Shown piece by piece: positions 8,968-17,751 of a stretch of DNA of 64,000 nt. Both the position numbers and the translations under genes were made by a program. The notes beneath the pieces are model-generated. The model worked only from the letters and a program-made list of their open reading frames with translations. It was not told the DNA's origin and made no database searches. Position 1 is the first letter of the stretch. Each line of letters begins with the position of its first letter. Source of the DNA: CAYPIE01 sp964410665 (GTDB lineage: Bacteria > Planctomycetota > Planctomycetia > Gemmatales > Gemmataceae); the NCBI GenBank assembly GCA_964410665.1, contig CAYPIE010000003.1:124001-188000 (forward strand), given 5' to 3'.

Positions 8968-9534
8968 GTGGACTGGCTGATTGATCCAACGACCGAGGTC
9001 TACATCCTAATCGTCATCGGAGTCGGGGTCCTTGGCTATGTCTGGACCCGGCATCCCAGCCGGAGCAATTCGATTCTTCTCGGAGTAGGTGTCCTCATCG
9101 CAATTGGTTGGGTATTGAGTGATGTCCTGTTTGAAAGCCTCCGAGAACAGGCCGTCCGCAAGATGCGAACGATGGCCGATGCATCGGAACGAGGAAGTCT
9201 GGATGATGTCTTCGTCCAAGTTTCCCCGCAATTCCTGTATCGCGATCGATTGACCAAATTTGAGCTTCGGACCCTCGCCGAACGCGCGATTGCGAACATC
9301 CAATGGGATGGTTTCTCCGTATGGGATTTTGAACGTCAGAAGGTTGAGAAACTGGATGATGACACGGTTCGCATCGGCTTCCTGGTGAAGGCCAACGGCT
9401 TTCCGGCCTTCTTTTATTGTGAGACCATCTTTGGCCGAGACCCAGACGGGGAATTACGACTCCGAAGCTTTCTTTGCTTTGACCCGATGCGACAAGATCA
9501 GAGCGATCCCGTGAGCGTACCTCGAATTGGCTAA
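8968..9534 (+). CDS. Membrane protein with C-terminal soluble domain, unknown function
   Basis: 188 residues with a GTG start. Two transmembrane helices at about residues 10-28 and 36-54 are followed by a soluble domain of some 130 residues. That domain opens with a helix (LREQAVRKMRTMADASERG) and continues with alternating strands (VWDFERQKVEKLDDDTVRIGFLVKANG), a pattern like the NTF2/SnoaL fold, although I cannot confirm it. It lies 52 bp after the preceding small membrane-protein gene on the same strand and converges with folK, whose stop is only 5 bp away. No catalytic motif is visible. Confidence 0.6.
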   Translation: MDWLIDPTTEVYILIVIGVGVLGYVWTRHPSRSNSILLGVGVLIAIGWVLSDVLFESLREQAVRKMRTMADASERGSLDDVFVQVSPQFLYRDRLTKFELRTLAERAIANIQWDGFSVWDFERQKVEKLDDDTVRIGFLVKANGFPAFFYCETIFGRDPDGELRLRSFLCFDPMRQDQSDPVSVPRIG

Positions 9535-9539
9535 GTCAA

Positions 9540-10814
9540 CTACACCGCCCCTCCGTTGACGCGTATAATCTGGCCAGTCACGAAGCTGGCAGACGGAGAA
9601 CACAGCCAGGATGCTGTGCTAGCAATGTCGTCTGGGAGGCCCCACCGCTCGAGCGGTGTTTCCTGCTCTACGCGTTGCTGCCAGGATATGCTGGCCGTTT
9701 CTCCCCAAGCCGTGCGGATCCATCCGGGAGCGATGCAATTGACACGAACCCAGGGAGCCAATTCGCGGGCCAGGCTCCGCGTGAAGGCCATGATCGCTCC
9801 CTTACTGGCGGCAAATAGCTGGCCACTATCACCTTCCATGCCGGTCTCCGCTTGATCCCAGCCCATCGTTAATATCACCCCGTTGCCCCGCTGACGCATT
9901 CGCTCGCCTGCCAGCCGCGACAGCAACATTGTTGCAGTAACATCCACTGCGAGTAATTCCTGTAGCTTTCGCTCGAAGGACCACTGGGCCGCGGATCCAG
10001 TGAGTGTATCCGCTCCAGCATTGTTGATCCACAGTTCCACCCGACCGGTCCAGTCCCACGCCTGATCAACGAACCTGGCAGCCTGCTGCGTCTCGCTCAG
10101 GTCGGCAATCATGACCTCCGCTGCCCGCCCAGATTGGCGGATGGCGTTCGCCACTTGTTCTGCCGCATCGACAGAACGGCGACCATGGACGATGACATCG
10201 GCTCCCATCGACGCCAGCTGCAAAGCAATCGCTCTGCCGATACCCGAAGTCGACCCTGTCACCATGGCGGTCAAACCGGCTAAGGAATTCCCGTACGTCG
10301 CATCCCGCACTGGAATAGTGGACTGCTCGAGCAGGCGGACTGGTTGAGAAGCACTCGTCACCGACTGTCTCAATTCAGCAATCGATTGCTTGAGGATCGG
10401 ATGAATCCAGTTGGGAGCGAGTTCGGCAAGCGGCTCTAAGACAAAGGCCCTCTCATGGAGCCGGGGATGCGGTAAGATCGGATCAGGTGAGCTACGAATC
10501 TGATCGCCGTAGACGAGCAGATCCAAGTCAATGACACGTGGAGCGTTCGCCTCGGTGCGAACTCGACCCAGTTGCTTCTCAATCCACAACAAACGGTCTA
10601 GCAATCGCTCTGCCGAGAGTTCAGTCTCAATCCTGGCGACTGCGTTCACGAAAGCTGGGGCATCAATGGGGCCACCGAGCGAAGCAGATTCATAGAGACT
10701 GGAAACCTGGGTCAGGAGGATACCCGGTTGTGCACGTAAACGGGCGAGCGCCGTGGCCAAATGATGGCGGCGCTCGCCAAGGTTGCTGCCCAGACCCAAA
10801 TATGCCGTGACCAT
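9540..10814 (-). CDS. folK: FolK (HPPK) fused to a short-chain dehydrogenase/reductase domain
   Basis: 424 residues. Residues 1-165 are 6-hydroxymethyl-7,8-dihydropterin pyrophosphokinase (folate pathway): LGLGSNLGERRHHLATAL at the start, ESASLGG, and the signature RTEANAPRVIDLDLLVYGD followed by LPHPRLHERAFVLEPLAELAP. From about residue 180 a complete SDR fold follows, with the dinucleotide site TGSTSGIGRAIALQLA, NNAG, and the late motif VNCIAPGWIRTA. The usual YxxxK is FAASK, with Phe334 in place of the catalytic tyrosine, and the usual catalytic serine region reads ILTMGWDQAE. SDR proteins of the FolM/pteridine reductase type act on dihydropteridines, so the fusion suggests a pterin substrate, but the altered active site makes activity uncertain. 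The small basic protein gene lies 17 bp upstream. Confidence 0.9.
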   Translation of the reverse strand: MVTAYLGLGSNLGERRHHLATALARLRAQPGILLTQVSSLYESASLGGPIDAPAFVNAVARIETELSAERLLDRLLWIEKQLGRVRTEANAPRVIDLDLLVYGDQIRSSPDPILPHPRLHERAFVLEPLAELAPNWIHPILKQSIAELRQSVTSASQPVRLLEQSTIPVRDATYGNSLAGLTAMVTGSTSGIGRAIALQLASMGADVIVHGRRSVDAAEQVANAIRQSGRAAEVMIADLSETQQAARFVDQAWDWTGRVELWINNAGADTLTGSAAQWSFERKLQELLAVDVTATMLLSRLAGERMRQRGNGVILTMGWDQAETGMEGDSGQLFAASKGAIMAFTRSLARELAPWVRVNCIAPGWIRTAWGETASISWQQRVEQETPLERWGLPDDIASTASWLCSPSASFVTGQIIRVNGGAV

Positions 10815-10831
10815 GCCAAGTTGGGCCAGTT

Positions 10832-11053
10832 TTACTTGCCCTTCTTCTTCTTCTTGTCGTCGGCTTCTTCCTTCTTCGGTTTCGCCTTCTTCAATTGCAG
10901 CTTCTGAACCCGAACTTTGGGTAAGCCATAGGGACTACGACCTTCCTCCCAACGGCCATCACTGAGCATCTTCTCAATACGCTCATGTCGAGTAAGGACA
11001 CATCGGGTCCGAGCCAGGGAGTTTTTCCGACGGAGGGTTTTATCAATCGACAT
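10832..11053 (-). CDS. Small basic protein of the Planctomycetes/Verrucomicrobia family
   Basis: 73 residues, strongly basic. The core MSIDKTLRRKNSLARTRCVLTR, then HERIEKMLSDGRWEEGRSPYGLPKVRV, matches what I recall of TIGR04137, a small basic protein found across planctomycetes, verrucomicrobia and chlamydiae and suggested to be ribosome-associated. The last 20 residues are almost all Lys, Glu and Asp. AGGA is seven bases before the ATG. It sits 17 bp upstream of folK and is probably cotranscribed with it. The biochemical role is not established. Confidence 0.85.
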   Translation of the reverse strand: MSIDKTLRRKNSLARTRCVLTRHERIEKMLSDGRWEEGRSPYGLPKVRVQKLQLKKAKPKKEEADDKKKKKGK

Positions 11054-11253
11054 TGCACGATCCTGTGGGTGAGGGGCTCAACAAACCCACTCCAGGTGGC
11101 CTAACTCGCCTGTGGGTCTAGATGTCGTAAAATGAAATCATAACGTCAGACCACACCATCGACAAGCGAGCTGGATCCAAGATTTACGCGTCTTATTCAA
11201 CCTCTTGTCAAAACGATGCTTGGAAAAAGCTTGATATCCTTGGGGTAGCTGCG

Positions 11254-12525
11254 ATGCGTATTCAACTCGACTATGGACGCACCGGACTTGAAGTCGATCT
11301 CCCTGACGAGCGGTTGGTCGGCCCGTTGGCGATCCGTCAAGCGATGCCCCTTGCCGATCCCGACGCGGCATTGCAGGCGGTTCTCAAACAACCGATCGGT
11401 TCAGCACCCCTTGCTGCACTCGCCCAAGGGCGAAAAAACGCCTGCATTCTTATCTGTGATATCACTCGCCCTGTTCCCAATCAGTGGATTCTTCCTCCGC
11501 TCCTCCAAACCCTTGAGGAAGCAGGAATTCCACGCGACCAGATCTGCATCCTAATTGCCACCGGTCTGCATCGTCCCAACGAAGGGCACGAACTTCTTGA
11601 ATTAGTGGGACCAGAGATTGCCGCCAACTATCGAATTGAGAATCATCATGGCAAAGTCTTAGAAGAACACGATTATCTGGGAACCACCTCGAACGGAGTT
11701 CCCGTCTGGCTGGATTCGCGGTACGTACGGGCAGATCTCAAGATCACTACCGGACTGATCGAACCCCACCTGATGGCCGGGTTTTCAGGAGGTCGTAAGG
11801 TGATTTGTCCGGGGATTGCTGGCCTCGAAACCGTCAAGGTATGGCACGGACCCCATTTTCTTGAACACCCACTGGCGGCCGAAGGCATCGTCGAGGGCAA
11901 TCCGGTCCACGAAGAAAATACACGGATCGCGCAGATGGCAGGATGTGATTTTATCATCAATGTTTGCCTGGATGAGCAGCGCCGCGTCACCTGGATTGCC
12001 GCTGGAGACATGATCCATGCCTGGGAAGCGGGAGTCCAGTTTGTTCGCGATATCGTTCGGGTGGGTGTCGATCACCCCCTGGAAATCGTGGTGACAACCG
12101 GTGCTGGGTATCCATTGGACACGACATGGTATCAGGCGATCAAGGGGTTGACCGGAGCCTTACCTATCGTCAAGCAAGGGGGCACGATTGTTCTGGCCGC
12201 CAGTCTGAGCGAGGGGCTTGGCAGTCCCGAGTTCCAGCAACTGATCCGCGAGAACCCAGACATGGAGGTTTTCAAGCAACGTATCCTGGGCAGCAACTAC
12301 TTTGTCATGGATCAATGGCAACTCGAAGAGTTTGCCAAAGTGATCGCTCGGTGTAAGGTCAAGGTCGTCAGCGATGGGATCTCCCCAGACCTCCTGCGCC
12401 GATGTCAAGTCGAGCCCGTGGTGTCGGTGGAGAGTGCGGTGGCTGCCAGTCTGGCCGAATACGGGCCCGAGGCACATGTCGCTGTGATTCCAAAAGGACC
12501 TTACGTCATCCCCTATGTTCGCTGA
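11254..12525 (+). CDS. larA: LarA-like nickel-dependent lactate racemase family protein (DUF2088)
   Basis: 423 residues, the usual length for LarA, an enzyme that interconverts the lactate isomers (and relatives acting on other 2-hydroxyacids) through a nickel-pincer nucleotide. Motifs match the family: DITRPVPNQW, ATGLHRPNEGHE, then GLIEPHLMAGFSGGRKVICPG, where the lysine corresponds to the residue that carries the pincer cofactor in the Lactobacillus enzyme, and WHGPHFLEHP with the nickel-ligand histidine. None of the cofactor-making genes larB, larC or larE is nearby. In genomes without those genes elsewhere it would have to use another route or function. The substrate is therefore uncertain; LarA-family membership is not. 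It is followed by a convergent tRNA gene. Confidence 0.88.
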   Translation: MRIQLDYGRTGLEVDLPDERLVGPLAIRQAMPLADPDAALQAVLKQPIGSAPLAALAQGRKNACILICDITRPVPNQWILPPLLQTLEEAGIPRDQICILIATGLHRPNEGHELLELVGPEIAANYRIENHHGKVLEEHDYLGTTSNGVPVWLDSRYVRADLKITTGLIEPHLMAGFSGGRKVICPGIAGLETVKVWHGPHFLEHPLAAEGIVEGNPVHEENTRIAQMAGCDFIINVCLDEQRRVTWIAAGDMIHAWEAGVQFVRDIVRVGVDHPLEIVVTTGAGYPLDTTWYQAIKGLTGALPIVKQGGTIVLAASLSEGLGSPEFQQLIRENPDMEVFKQRILGSNYFVMDQWQLEEFAKVIARCKVKVVSDGISPDLLRRCQVEPVVSVESAVAASLAEYGPEAHVAVIPKGPYVIPYVR

Positions 12526-12589
12526 CAAATGCAGATAAGTTGACAGGTTATTGGTCTTGCAAATGTTTGTGACGACTTGATGCTCTGAG

Positions 12590-12660
12590 CTGGGGAACAA
12601 GGATTCGAACCTTGACTAACTGATCCAGAGTCAGTCGTGCTACCGTTACACCATTCCCCA
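12590..12660 (-). tRNA. tRNA-Gln (anticodon CUG)
   Basis: The minus strand folds into a cloverleaf. The acceptor TGGGGAA pairs with TTCCCCA. There is a D-arm with GGTAGC. The anticodon stem ACTGA/TCAGT encloses loop CTCTGGA, with anticodon CTG at 12626-12628. The T-arm is CAAGG-TTCGAAT-CCTTG. The CCA end is not encoded. It decodes CAG. It lies between larA (convergent) and the htrA-type gene, and no other tRNA is adjacent. Confidence 0.95.
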
Positions 12661-12782
12661 ATTCTGTCGCTTATATTAGCTGGCCGTGCAATCCGCGGAC
12701 AAGGCGACTTTTTGGCCGGGTTTCCTACAATATTTTGGTGGACATTGTCGCCCAACTGACGAGACTTCGGGAAGATAAGTTG

Positions 12783-13934
12783 ATGGCGTATCCGGATTCG
12801 CATCGTACTCCCATTTGGGGGCAGGTCACCGCCGTGGTCTTCTTGATTGGGGCGGTTCTATTTCTGCTTTGGAGGTTTCTCCCCGAACCATTTCAACGGG
12901 GGCCTCTCAATGACCCGGATGCCAAGCCCCGCCCGGTAACTCCAGCTGGGGAGATGACTCCCGAAGAGCTCGATCGGATCCAACTCTTCCGCGGTGCTAA
13001 AGATTCGGTCGTCAACGTCGATACACTGCTATTACAGCAGAATTTCCTTCAGGTCATCGAGCAAGAACAAGGCACTGGCTCCGGGGTAATCTGGGACGAG
13101 AAAGGTCACATTGTCACCAACTTCCACGTGATCCGCGATGCGGTCGTCCGTGACGGCCTCGACATTCGTGTGGTGCTGGCCGATCAAAGTCGCTGGAATG
13201 CTCGTCTGGTGGGTGCTGCACCCGATTATGACCTGGCTGTGTTAAAAATCGATGCATCCAGTAGCAAACTCAAACCCATCCCGGTCGGGAGTTCCTCCGA
13301 CCTACAAGTTGGCCAGAACGCTTATGCCATTGGCAATCCCTTTGGAGCAGACCTTAGTCTTACCGCCGGGATTATCAGCGCGTTGGATCGCCGGATCCGC
13401 TCGCCAACAGATCGACCCATCACAGGAGCGATTCAGACCGATGCTGCGCTGAATCCGGGGAATTCCGGAGGCCCACTGCTCGATCGATCTGGTCGACTCA
13501 TCGGCATCAATACCGCCATCGCTTCCCCATCCGGAGGAAATGTTGGCATCGGTTATGCCATTCCCGTCGATACGGTGAACGAGGTTGTTCCTAAACTCAT
13601 TCGCGATGGCGCTGTTCCCCGTCCAAGCTTGGGGATTTTTCCGTTGCGCGATGAGTACACCCGGGATCTGGGATATCCCCAGGGCGTTTTTGTCCAAGAC
13701 GTTCGATTGGATAGCCCAGCCGACAAAGCAGGCATTCGCGGGTTCATTCAGCATCCCGTCACGCGAAAATGGCAATTAGGCGATCTGATCCTTGAGATCG
13801 AGGGCCAACCCATAAACCAACTCGAGGACCTGACCGCCCTGTTATCCAAATGTCGAGTCGGGCAGACCGTCACGGTCACCATCCTTCGCAACGATCAGCG
13901 TATGCAAGTCCAAGTTACTCTCGAAGGAGCATAA
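12783..13934 (+). CDS. HtrA/DegP-type trypsin-like serine protease with one PDZ domain
   Basis: Envelope quality-control protease. It has 383 residues from ATG 12783, with a GGAAG box about 9 bases upstream. An N-terminal anchor helix (VTAVVFLIGAVLFLLWRFLP) is followed by the protease domain with the full triad: His in VTNFHVIRD, Asp in DYDLAVLKI and Ser in NPGNSGGPLL. One PDZ domain covers about residues 275-380 (GVFVQDVRLDSPADKAGI). A single PDZ and an N-terminal anchor resemble DegS/HhoA-type enzymes more than two-PDZ DegP. It is followed 6 bp later by tyrA, so the genes are cotranscribed although their functions are unrelated. Confidence 0.93.
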   Translation: MAYPDSHRTPIWGQVTAVVFLIGAVLFLLWRFLPEPFQRGPLNDPDAKPRPVTPAGEMTPEELDRIQLFRGAKDSVVNVDTLLLQQNFLQVIEQEQGTGSGVIWDEKGHIVTNFHVIRDAVVRDGLDIRVVLADQSRWNARLVGAAPDYDLAVLKIDASSSKLKPIPVGSSSDLQVGQNAYAIGNPFGADLSLTAGIISALDRRIRSPTDRPITGAIQTDAALNPGNSGGPLLDRSGRLIGINTAIASPSGGNVGIGYAIPVDTVNEVVPKLIRDGAVPRPSLGIFPLRDEYTRDLGYPQGVFVQDVRLDSPADKAGIRGFIQHPVTRKWQLGDLILEIEGQPINQLEDLTALLSKCRVGQTVTVTILRNDQRMQVQVTLEGA

Positions 13935-13940
13935 TCGAGC

Positions 13941-14816
13941 GTGGCCCAGTTCGCGAGGACCCTTACCATCGTCGGCGTTGGCCTGATTGGTGGCTCGATC
14001 GGCCTGGCCGCACGCCAACGCGGGCTGGTCAAGCACATCATCGGCGTCGGGCGGCGGTGGGAATCACTTGCGCTGGCCCAACAATGTGGAGCGCTGGACA
14101 ACGGGACCCTCAATCTCCGAGAAGGCGTGGCTGCAGCAGATTTGGTCGTCTTTTGTACCCCAGTCGACCGCATCGCCAAGCAAATCCTGGAGGTTGCGCC
14201 ACATTGTCAACCGGGGACGCTGATTACAGACGCCGGTAGTACCAAAGCAAATATCACCTCGGTCCTCGAGGGTCAGCTGCCGGAGTCGATCGCATTTGTC
14301 GGCAGCCATCCACTGGCGGGTTCGGAAAAGCAAGGACCACAGGCGGCGAGGGTGGATCTATTCGAAGGAAAACTCGTGGTCGTCACGCCTACCGCCGCCA
14401 CATCCGCCGCATCTTTACAGCGCGTTTCTGCGTTCTGGCGTGCTCTCGGCGCGGAGGTTCGTTTCCTCGATCCGGTCGAACATGATCGGACACTCGCGGT
14501 CACGAGTCACTTACCGCATCTTCTCGCGGCCAGCCTGTCCAGAACCCTTCCGCCTGACTGGCAAGCCTTTACTGCCACGGGCTTTCGCGATACCACACGG
14601 CTCGCCGCCGGCGATCCCGAGGTTTGGACCGCCATCTTTCGAGCCAATCGTCCAGCAATTTTGGACGCCATTCACGCGTTGCAACATCGGCTCAAGGAAT
14701 TCCATGCCGCGTTGACGGCAGATGATCCGCAACGCATTTCACAACTCTTGTTCCAGGCCAAGCAGGTGCGCGATGCTTTGGGAAGTGGAAATCCGCCCCC
14801 GCCATCAGGATCCTGA
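13941..14816 (+). CDS. tyrA: Prephenate/arogenate dehydrogenase
   Basis: Tyrosine biosynthesis enzyme that oxidatively decarboxylates prephenate (or arogenate) with NAD(P)+. 291 residues with a GTG start. The Rossmann motif LTIVGVGLIGGSIGLAAR begins at residue 8, FCTPVDRI and the TDAGSTK segment follow, and the catalytic histidine region is GSHPLAGSEKQGP. The C-terminal helical domain contains the VTSHLPHLLAA signature. There is no fused chorismate mutase or ACT domain. Its 3' end overlaps the purL start by 44 bp, suggesting translational coupling in a htrA-tyrA-purL series. Confidence 0.95.
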   Translation: MAQFARTLTIVGVGLIGGSIGLAARQRGLVKHIIGVGRRWESLALAQQCGALDNGTLNLREGVAAADLVVFCTPVDRIAKQILEVAPHCQPGTLITDAGSTKANITSVLEGQLPESIAFVGSHPLAGSEKQGPQAARVDLFEGKLVVVTPTAATSAASLQRVSAFWRALGAEVRFLDPVEHDRTLAVTSHLPHLLAASLSRTLPPDWQAFTATGFRDTTRLAAGDPEVWTAIFRANRPAILDAIHALQHRLKEFHAALTADDPQRISQLLFQAKQVRDALGSGNPPPPSGS

Positions 14817-17679
14817 ACGTGACCGGGTGATCGACACCCTTAGACTGCTCACGCACCGCGATGTCGGGGATGACCTGGTTACTGCCACCAGCAGGGGTTA
14901 CTTGTTGGAAGGTGATCTTGATGAGGCGAGCGTTGAGCGTCTGATGCAGACACTGTTGGTCGATGCGGTCGTAGAGTCTGGCCATTGTTCCCCGCTGAGC
15001 TCGATTACCGCGGCCAACACGGTCACCGTGCTGCTCAAACCAGGCGTGATGGATCCGGTTGCCCAGAGTGTCATCGACATCGCACGGGATCTTGGTGTTG
15101 TGCTGACCGGCGTTCGTACCTTTCGACGGTATTATGGTCGAGTTGGCCAGACTAGTGCAGAGACTGAACTGCTTCACCGCCGTATCTTGGCAAATGAAGC
15201 TATCGAGCAAATCGTTCTGGGATCGATCGAGGTCGATCATCTGAGCTTGGGTTCGCCTTATACTTTTCAACGCATCGAAGTACAACTGGTTGATCTTGAC
15301 GCGGCTGGGTTGGAGCAACTCAGCCGCGAGGGGCAACTTGCCCTGAATCTGGAGGAGATGCGCGCGATCCAGCAACACTTCCAAAGGCTCGGCCGCCAAC
15401 CCACCGATGTGGAGCTGGAGACCCTGGCCCAGACCTGGTCGGAACATTGCTCCCACAAGACACTCAAGGGTCCGATCCGCTATACGGAAACGGTTGGCGA
15501 TCTCGTTCAAACCAAACACTTTCGAAACCTACTAAAGGAAACCATCTTTGCCGCGACCCAGGAGATCAGACGTCGGCTCGGCGATGCCGATTGGTGTGTG
15601 AGTGTCTTTTCCGACAACGCCGGGGTCATCCGCTTTAATGACACTCACGACGTTTGTTTTAAGGTCGAGACGCATAATCACCCTTCGGCCATCGAACCCT
15701 ACGGAGGGGCCAACACCGGCCTGGGAGGTGTGATCCGCGATCCTCTTGGAACCGGCTTGGGCGCTAAACCCATCTGTAACACCGATGTTTTCTGCTTTGC
15801 CCCGCCCGACTACCCGCTTGAGGAGTTACCCCAAGGCGTCCTTCACCCCCGCCGCGTCATGGAGGGGGTTGTGGCCGGCGTTCGCGATTACGGGAACCGC
15901 ATGGGGATCCCAACGGTGAATGGGGCGATCCTGTTCGATGCACGCTATTTGGCCAATCCCTTGGTTTTCTGTGGCACCGTCGGGTTGATGCCGATCGGTA
16001 CCACCGACCGAAATGCCCGTGCCGGCGACCTCATTGTGGCGGTCGGAGGACGTACCGGTCGGGATGGCATCCACGGCGCTACCTTCTCCTCCCTGGAATT
16101 GACCAGCGAGTCTGAGTCCGTTTCGGGAGGCGCTGTCCAGATCGGCAACGCCATCACGGAAAAAAAACTTCTTGATGTCATCCTCGCCGCCCGAGACCGT
16201 GCCCTTTTTTCTGCGATTACCGACTGCGGAGCCGGTGGTTTCAGCTCCGCCATCGGCGAGATGGGCGCTGAGCTCGGCGCAACCGTCCATCTTGAGCGGG
16301 CGCCTTCCAAATATGCTGGCCTCAGCTACACCGAGATCTGGATCTCGGAATCCCAGGAACGCATGGTCCTTGCGGTTCCACCGGAGAACTGGCCCGCGCT
16401 GAACGCATTATGCCAGAGCGAGGATGTCGAGGCGGCGGCCCTGGGCGAGTTCTCAAATTCCGGTCGACTCCAGCTGTACTACGACAACCACTTGGTGGGC
16501 GATTTGGCCATGGACTTCCTCCATCAGGGCCGCCCCGAAGTGCTGCGTGAGGCGACTTGGGAGGCTCCCAGTTCTCCACCGCCTCCACAACCCTCCCTCG
16601 TCGCTGAGCTCTCCGCCCAAGGTGCACTCTTGGCAATCCTCCGTGACTACTCAGTGTCCTCGAAAGAATGGGTGATCCGCCAGTACGACCACGAAGTTCA
16701 AGCTGGCAGTGTTATCAAGCCCTTGGTCGGCGTCCACGAAGACGGTCCCAGCGATGCCGCAGTCGTCTTACCCGTTCTGGGAGAGTGGACCGGGTTGGCG
16801 GTCGGTTGTGGCCTCAACCCGGCCTATGCTGATCTCGATCCCTATGCGGCTGCCGCATGTGCCATCGACGAGGCGGTGCGCAACGTCGTTGCAGTTGGTG
16901 CGGACCCAAGTCGCATAGCCATCTTGGACAATTTCTGCTGGGGCAATGTTAAGCAGCCCGCGGTCCTGGGATCGCTCGTCCGGACTGCGGAGGCCTGTCG
17001 GGACATTGCCCTCGCGTATGGCACTCCATTTATCAGCGGCAAGGACAGTCTCAACAACGAATTCCGGACCCCGGAGCGGACGATTAGCATCCCACCCACT
17101 TTGCTGATCTCCGCCCTTGGTCGTGTGCCGGATGTCCGTCGGTGTGTGTCGATGGACCTCAAGTCACCGGGCAATCGCATCTTGGTCGTCGGTGTCACTC
17201 GAGATGAGTTCGGGGGCTCCTTCCTGCAGCGTATTCAAGGCTTGCAATCGGGCATACCACCCCAGGTCGATCCGGTACAAGCGCCAATGATATTTGCGGC
17301 TTTACACCAGGCCATTGTTCGCGGCTTCGTCCGAGCTTGTCACGATCTGAGCGACGGTGGACTGTCCGTGGCCATCGCTGAGATGGCCTTGGCCGGCGGG
17401 ATCGGTGTCGAAATCAGCGAACTTCAGCAGATGCCCGTGGCTGGCAGCGTGGATGCGATCGGCCGCTTATTTAGTGAAAGCCCGACGCGCTTCCTCATCG
17501 AGGTCAGTCCGAGCGACCAAGAAGCAGTGTTGGAGTGTTTTGCCAATCTACCTATTGCCTCGATCGGTCGTACCCTCGAGGAGCCGCAACTTCGCGTTGC
17601 CGATCACTCAGGCCAGTGGCTCATCCACGCCAACCTCAGCGAGCTGAAGGAGGCCTGGCAAAGACCGCTACGCTGGTGA
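14773..17679 (+). CDS. purL: Phosphoribosylformylglycinamidine synthase, PurS-PurL fusion
   Basis: Purine biosynthesis step converting FGAR to FGAM with ATP and ammonia. 968 residues from ATG 14773, where the protein starts LWEVEIRPRHQDPERDRV; the ORF extension to 14722 lies inside tyrA and is unlikely. The first 150 or so residues look like a PurS-type domain (second half TVTVLLKPGVMDPVAQSVID). The linker domain with LAQTWSEHCSHKTLKG and two AIRS-type ATP-binding lobes follow: first lobe HNHPSAIEPYGGANTG, second ISGKDSLNNEF and CHDLSDGGLSVAIAEMA. No glutaminase domain is present, so a separate PurQ is expected elsewhere. The length is between the small PurL (about 740) and the large three-domain PurL (about 1300). 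Confidence 0.95.
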   Translation: MLWEVEIRPRHQDPERDRVIDTLRLLTHRDVGDDLVTATSRGYLLEGDLDEASVERLMQTLLVDAVVESGHCSPLSSITAANTVTVLLKPGVMDPVAQSVIDIARDLGVVLTGVRTFRRYYGRVGQTSAETELLHRRILANEAIEQIVLGSIEVDHLSLGSPYTFQRIEVQLVDLDAAGLEQLSREGQLALNLEEMRAIQQHFQRLGRQPTDVELETLAQTWSEHCSHKTLKGPIRYTETVGDLVQTKHFRNLLKETIFAATQEIRRRLGDADWCVSVFSDNAGVIRFNDTHDVCFKVETHNHPSAIEPYGGANTGLGGVIRDPLGTGLGAKPICNTDVFCFAPPDYPLEELPQGVLHPRRVMEGVVAGVRDYGNRMGIPTVNGAILFDARYLANPLVFCGTVGLMPIGTTDRNARAGDLIVAVGGRTGRDGIHGATFSSLELTSESESVSGGAVQIGNAITEKKLLDVILAARDRALFSAITDCGAGGFSSAIGEMGAELGATVHLERAPSKYAGLSYTEIWISESQERMVLAVPPENWPALNALCQSEDVEAAALGEFSNSGRLQLYYDNHLVGDLAMDFLHQGRPEVLREATWEAPSSPPPPQPSLVAELSAQGALLAILRDYSVSSKEWVIRQYDHEVQAGSVIKPLVGVHEDGPSDAAVVLPVLGEWTGLAVGCGLNPAYADLDPYAAAACAIDEAVRNVVAVGADPSRIAILDNFCWGNVKQPAVLGSLVRTAEACRDIALAYGTPFISGKDSLNNEFRTPERTISIPPTLLISALGRVPDVRRCVSMDLKSPGNRILVVGVTRDEFGGSFLQRIQGLQSGIPPQVDPVQAPMIFAALHQAIVRGFVRACHDLSDGGLSVAIAEMALAGGIGVEISELQQMPVAGSVDAIGRLFSESPTRFLIEVSPSDQEAVLECFANLPIASIGRTLEEPQLRVADHSGQWLIHANLSELKEAWQRPLRW

Positions 17680-17751
17680 CTCAGGAATCGCCACCAGTCC
17701 TCGGGGACGCTTCGCTGGACGCGCTCGGAGTTTGGCTTCCGGTGACTTTGC

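Noticed and set aside
14692..15519. Minus-strand ORF of 275 codons inside purL
   Set aside because: Antisense to conserved PurS-PurL motifs; no domain pattern and typical of GC-rich shadow reading.
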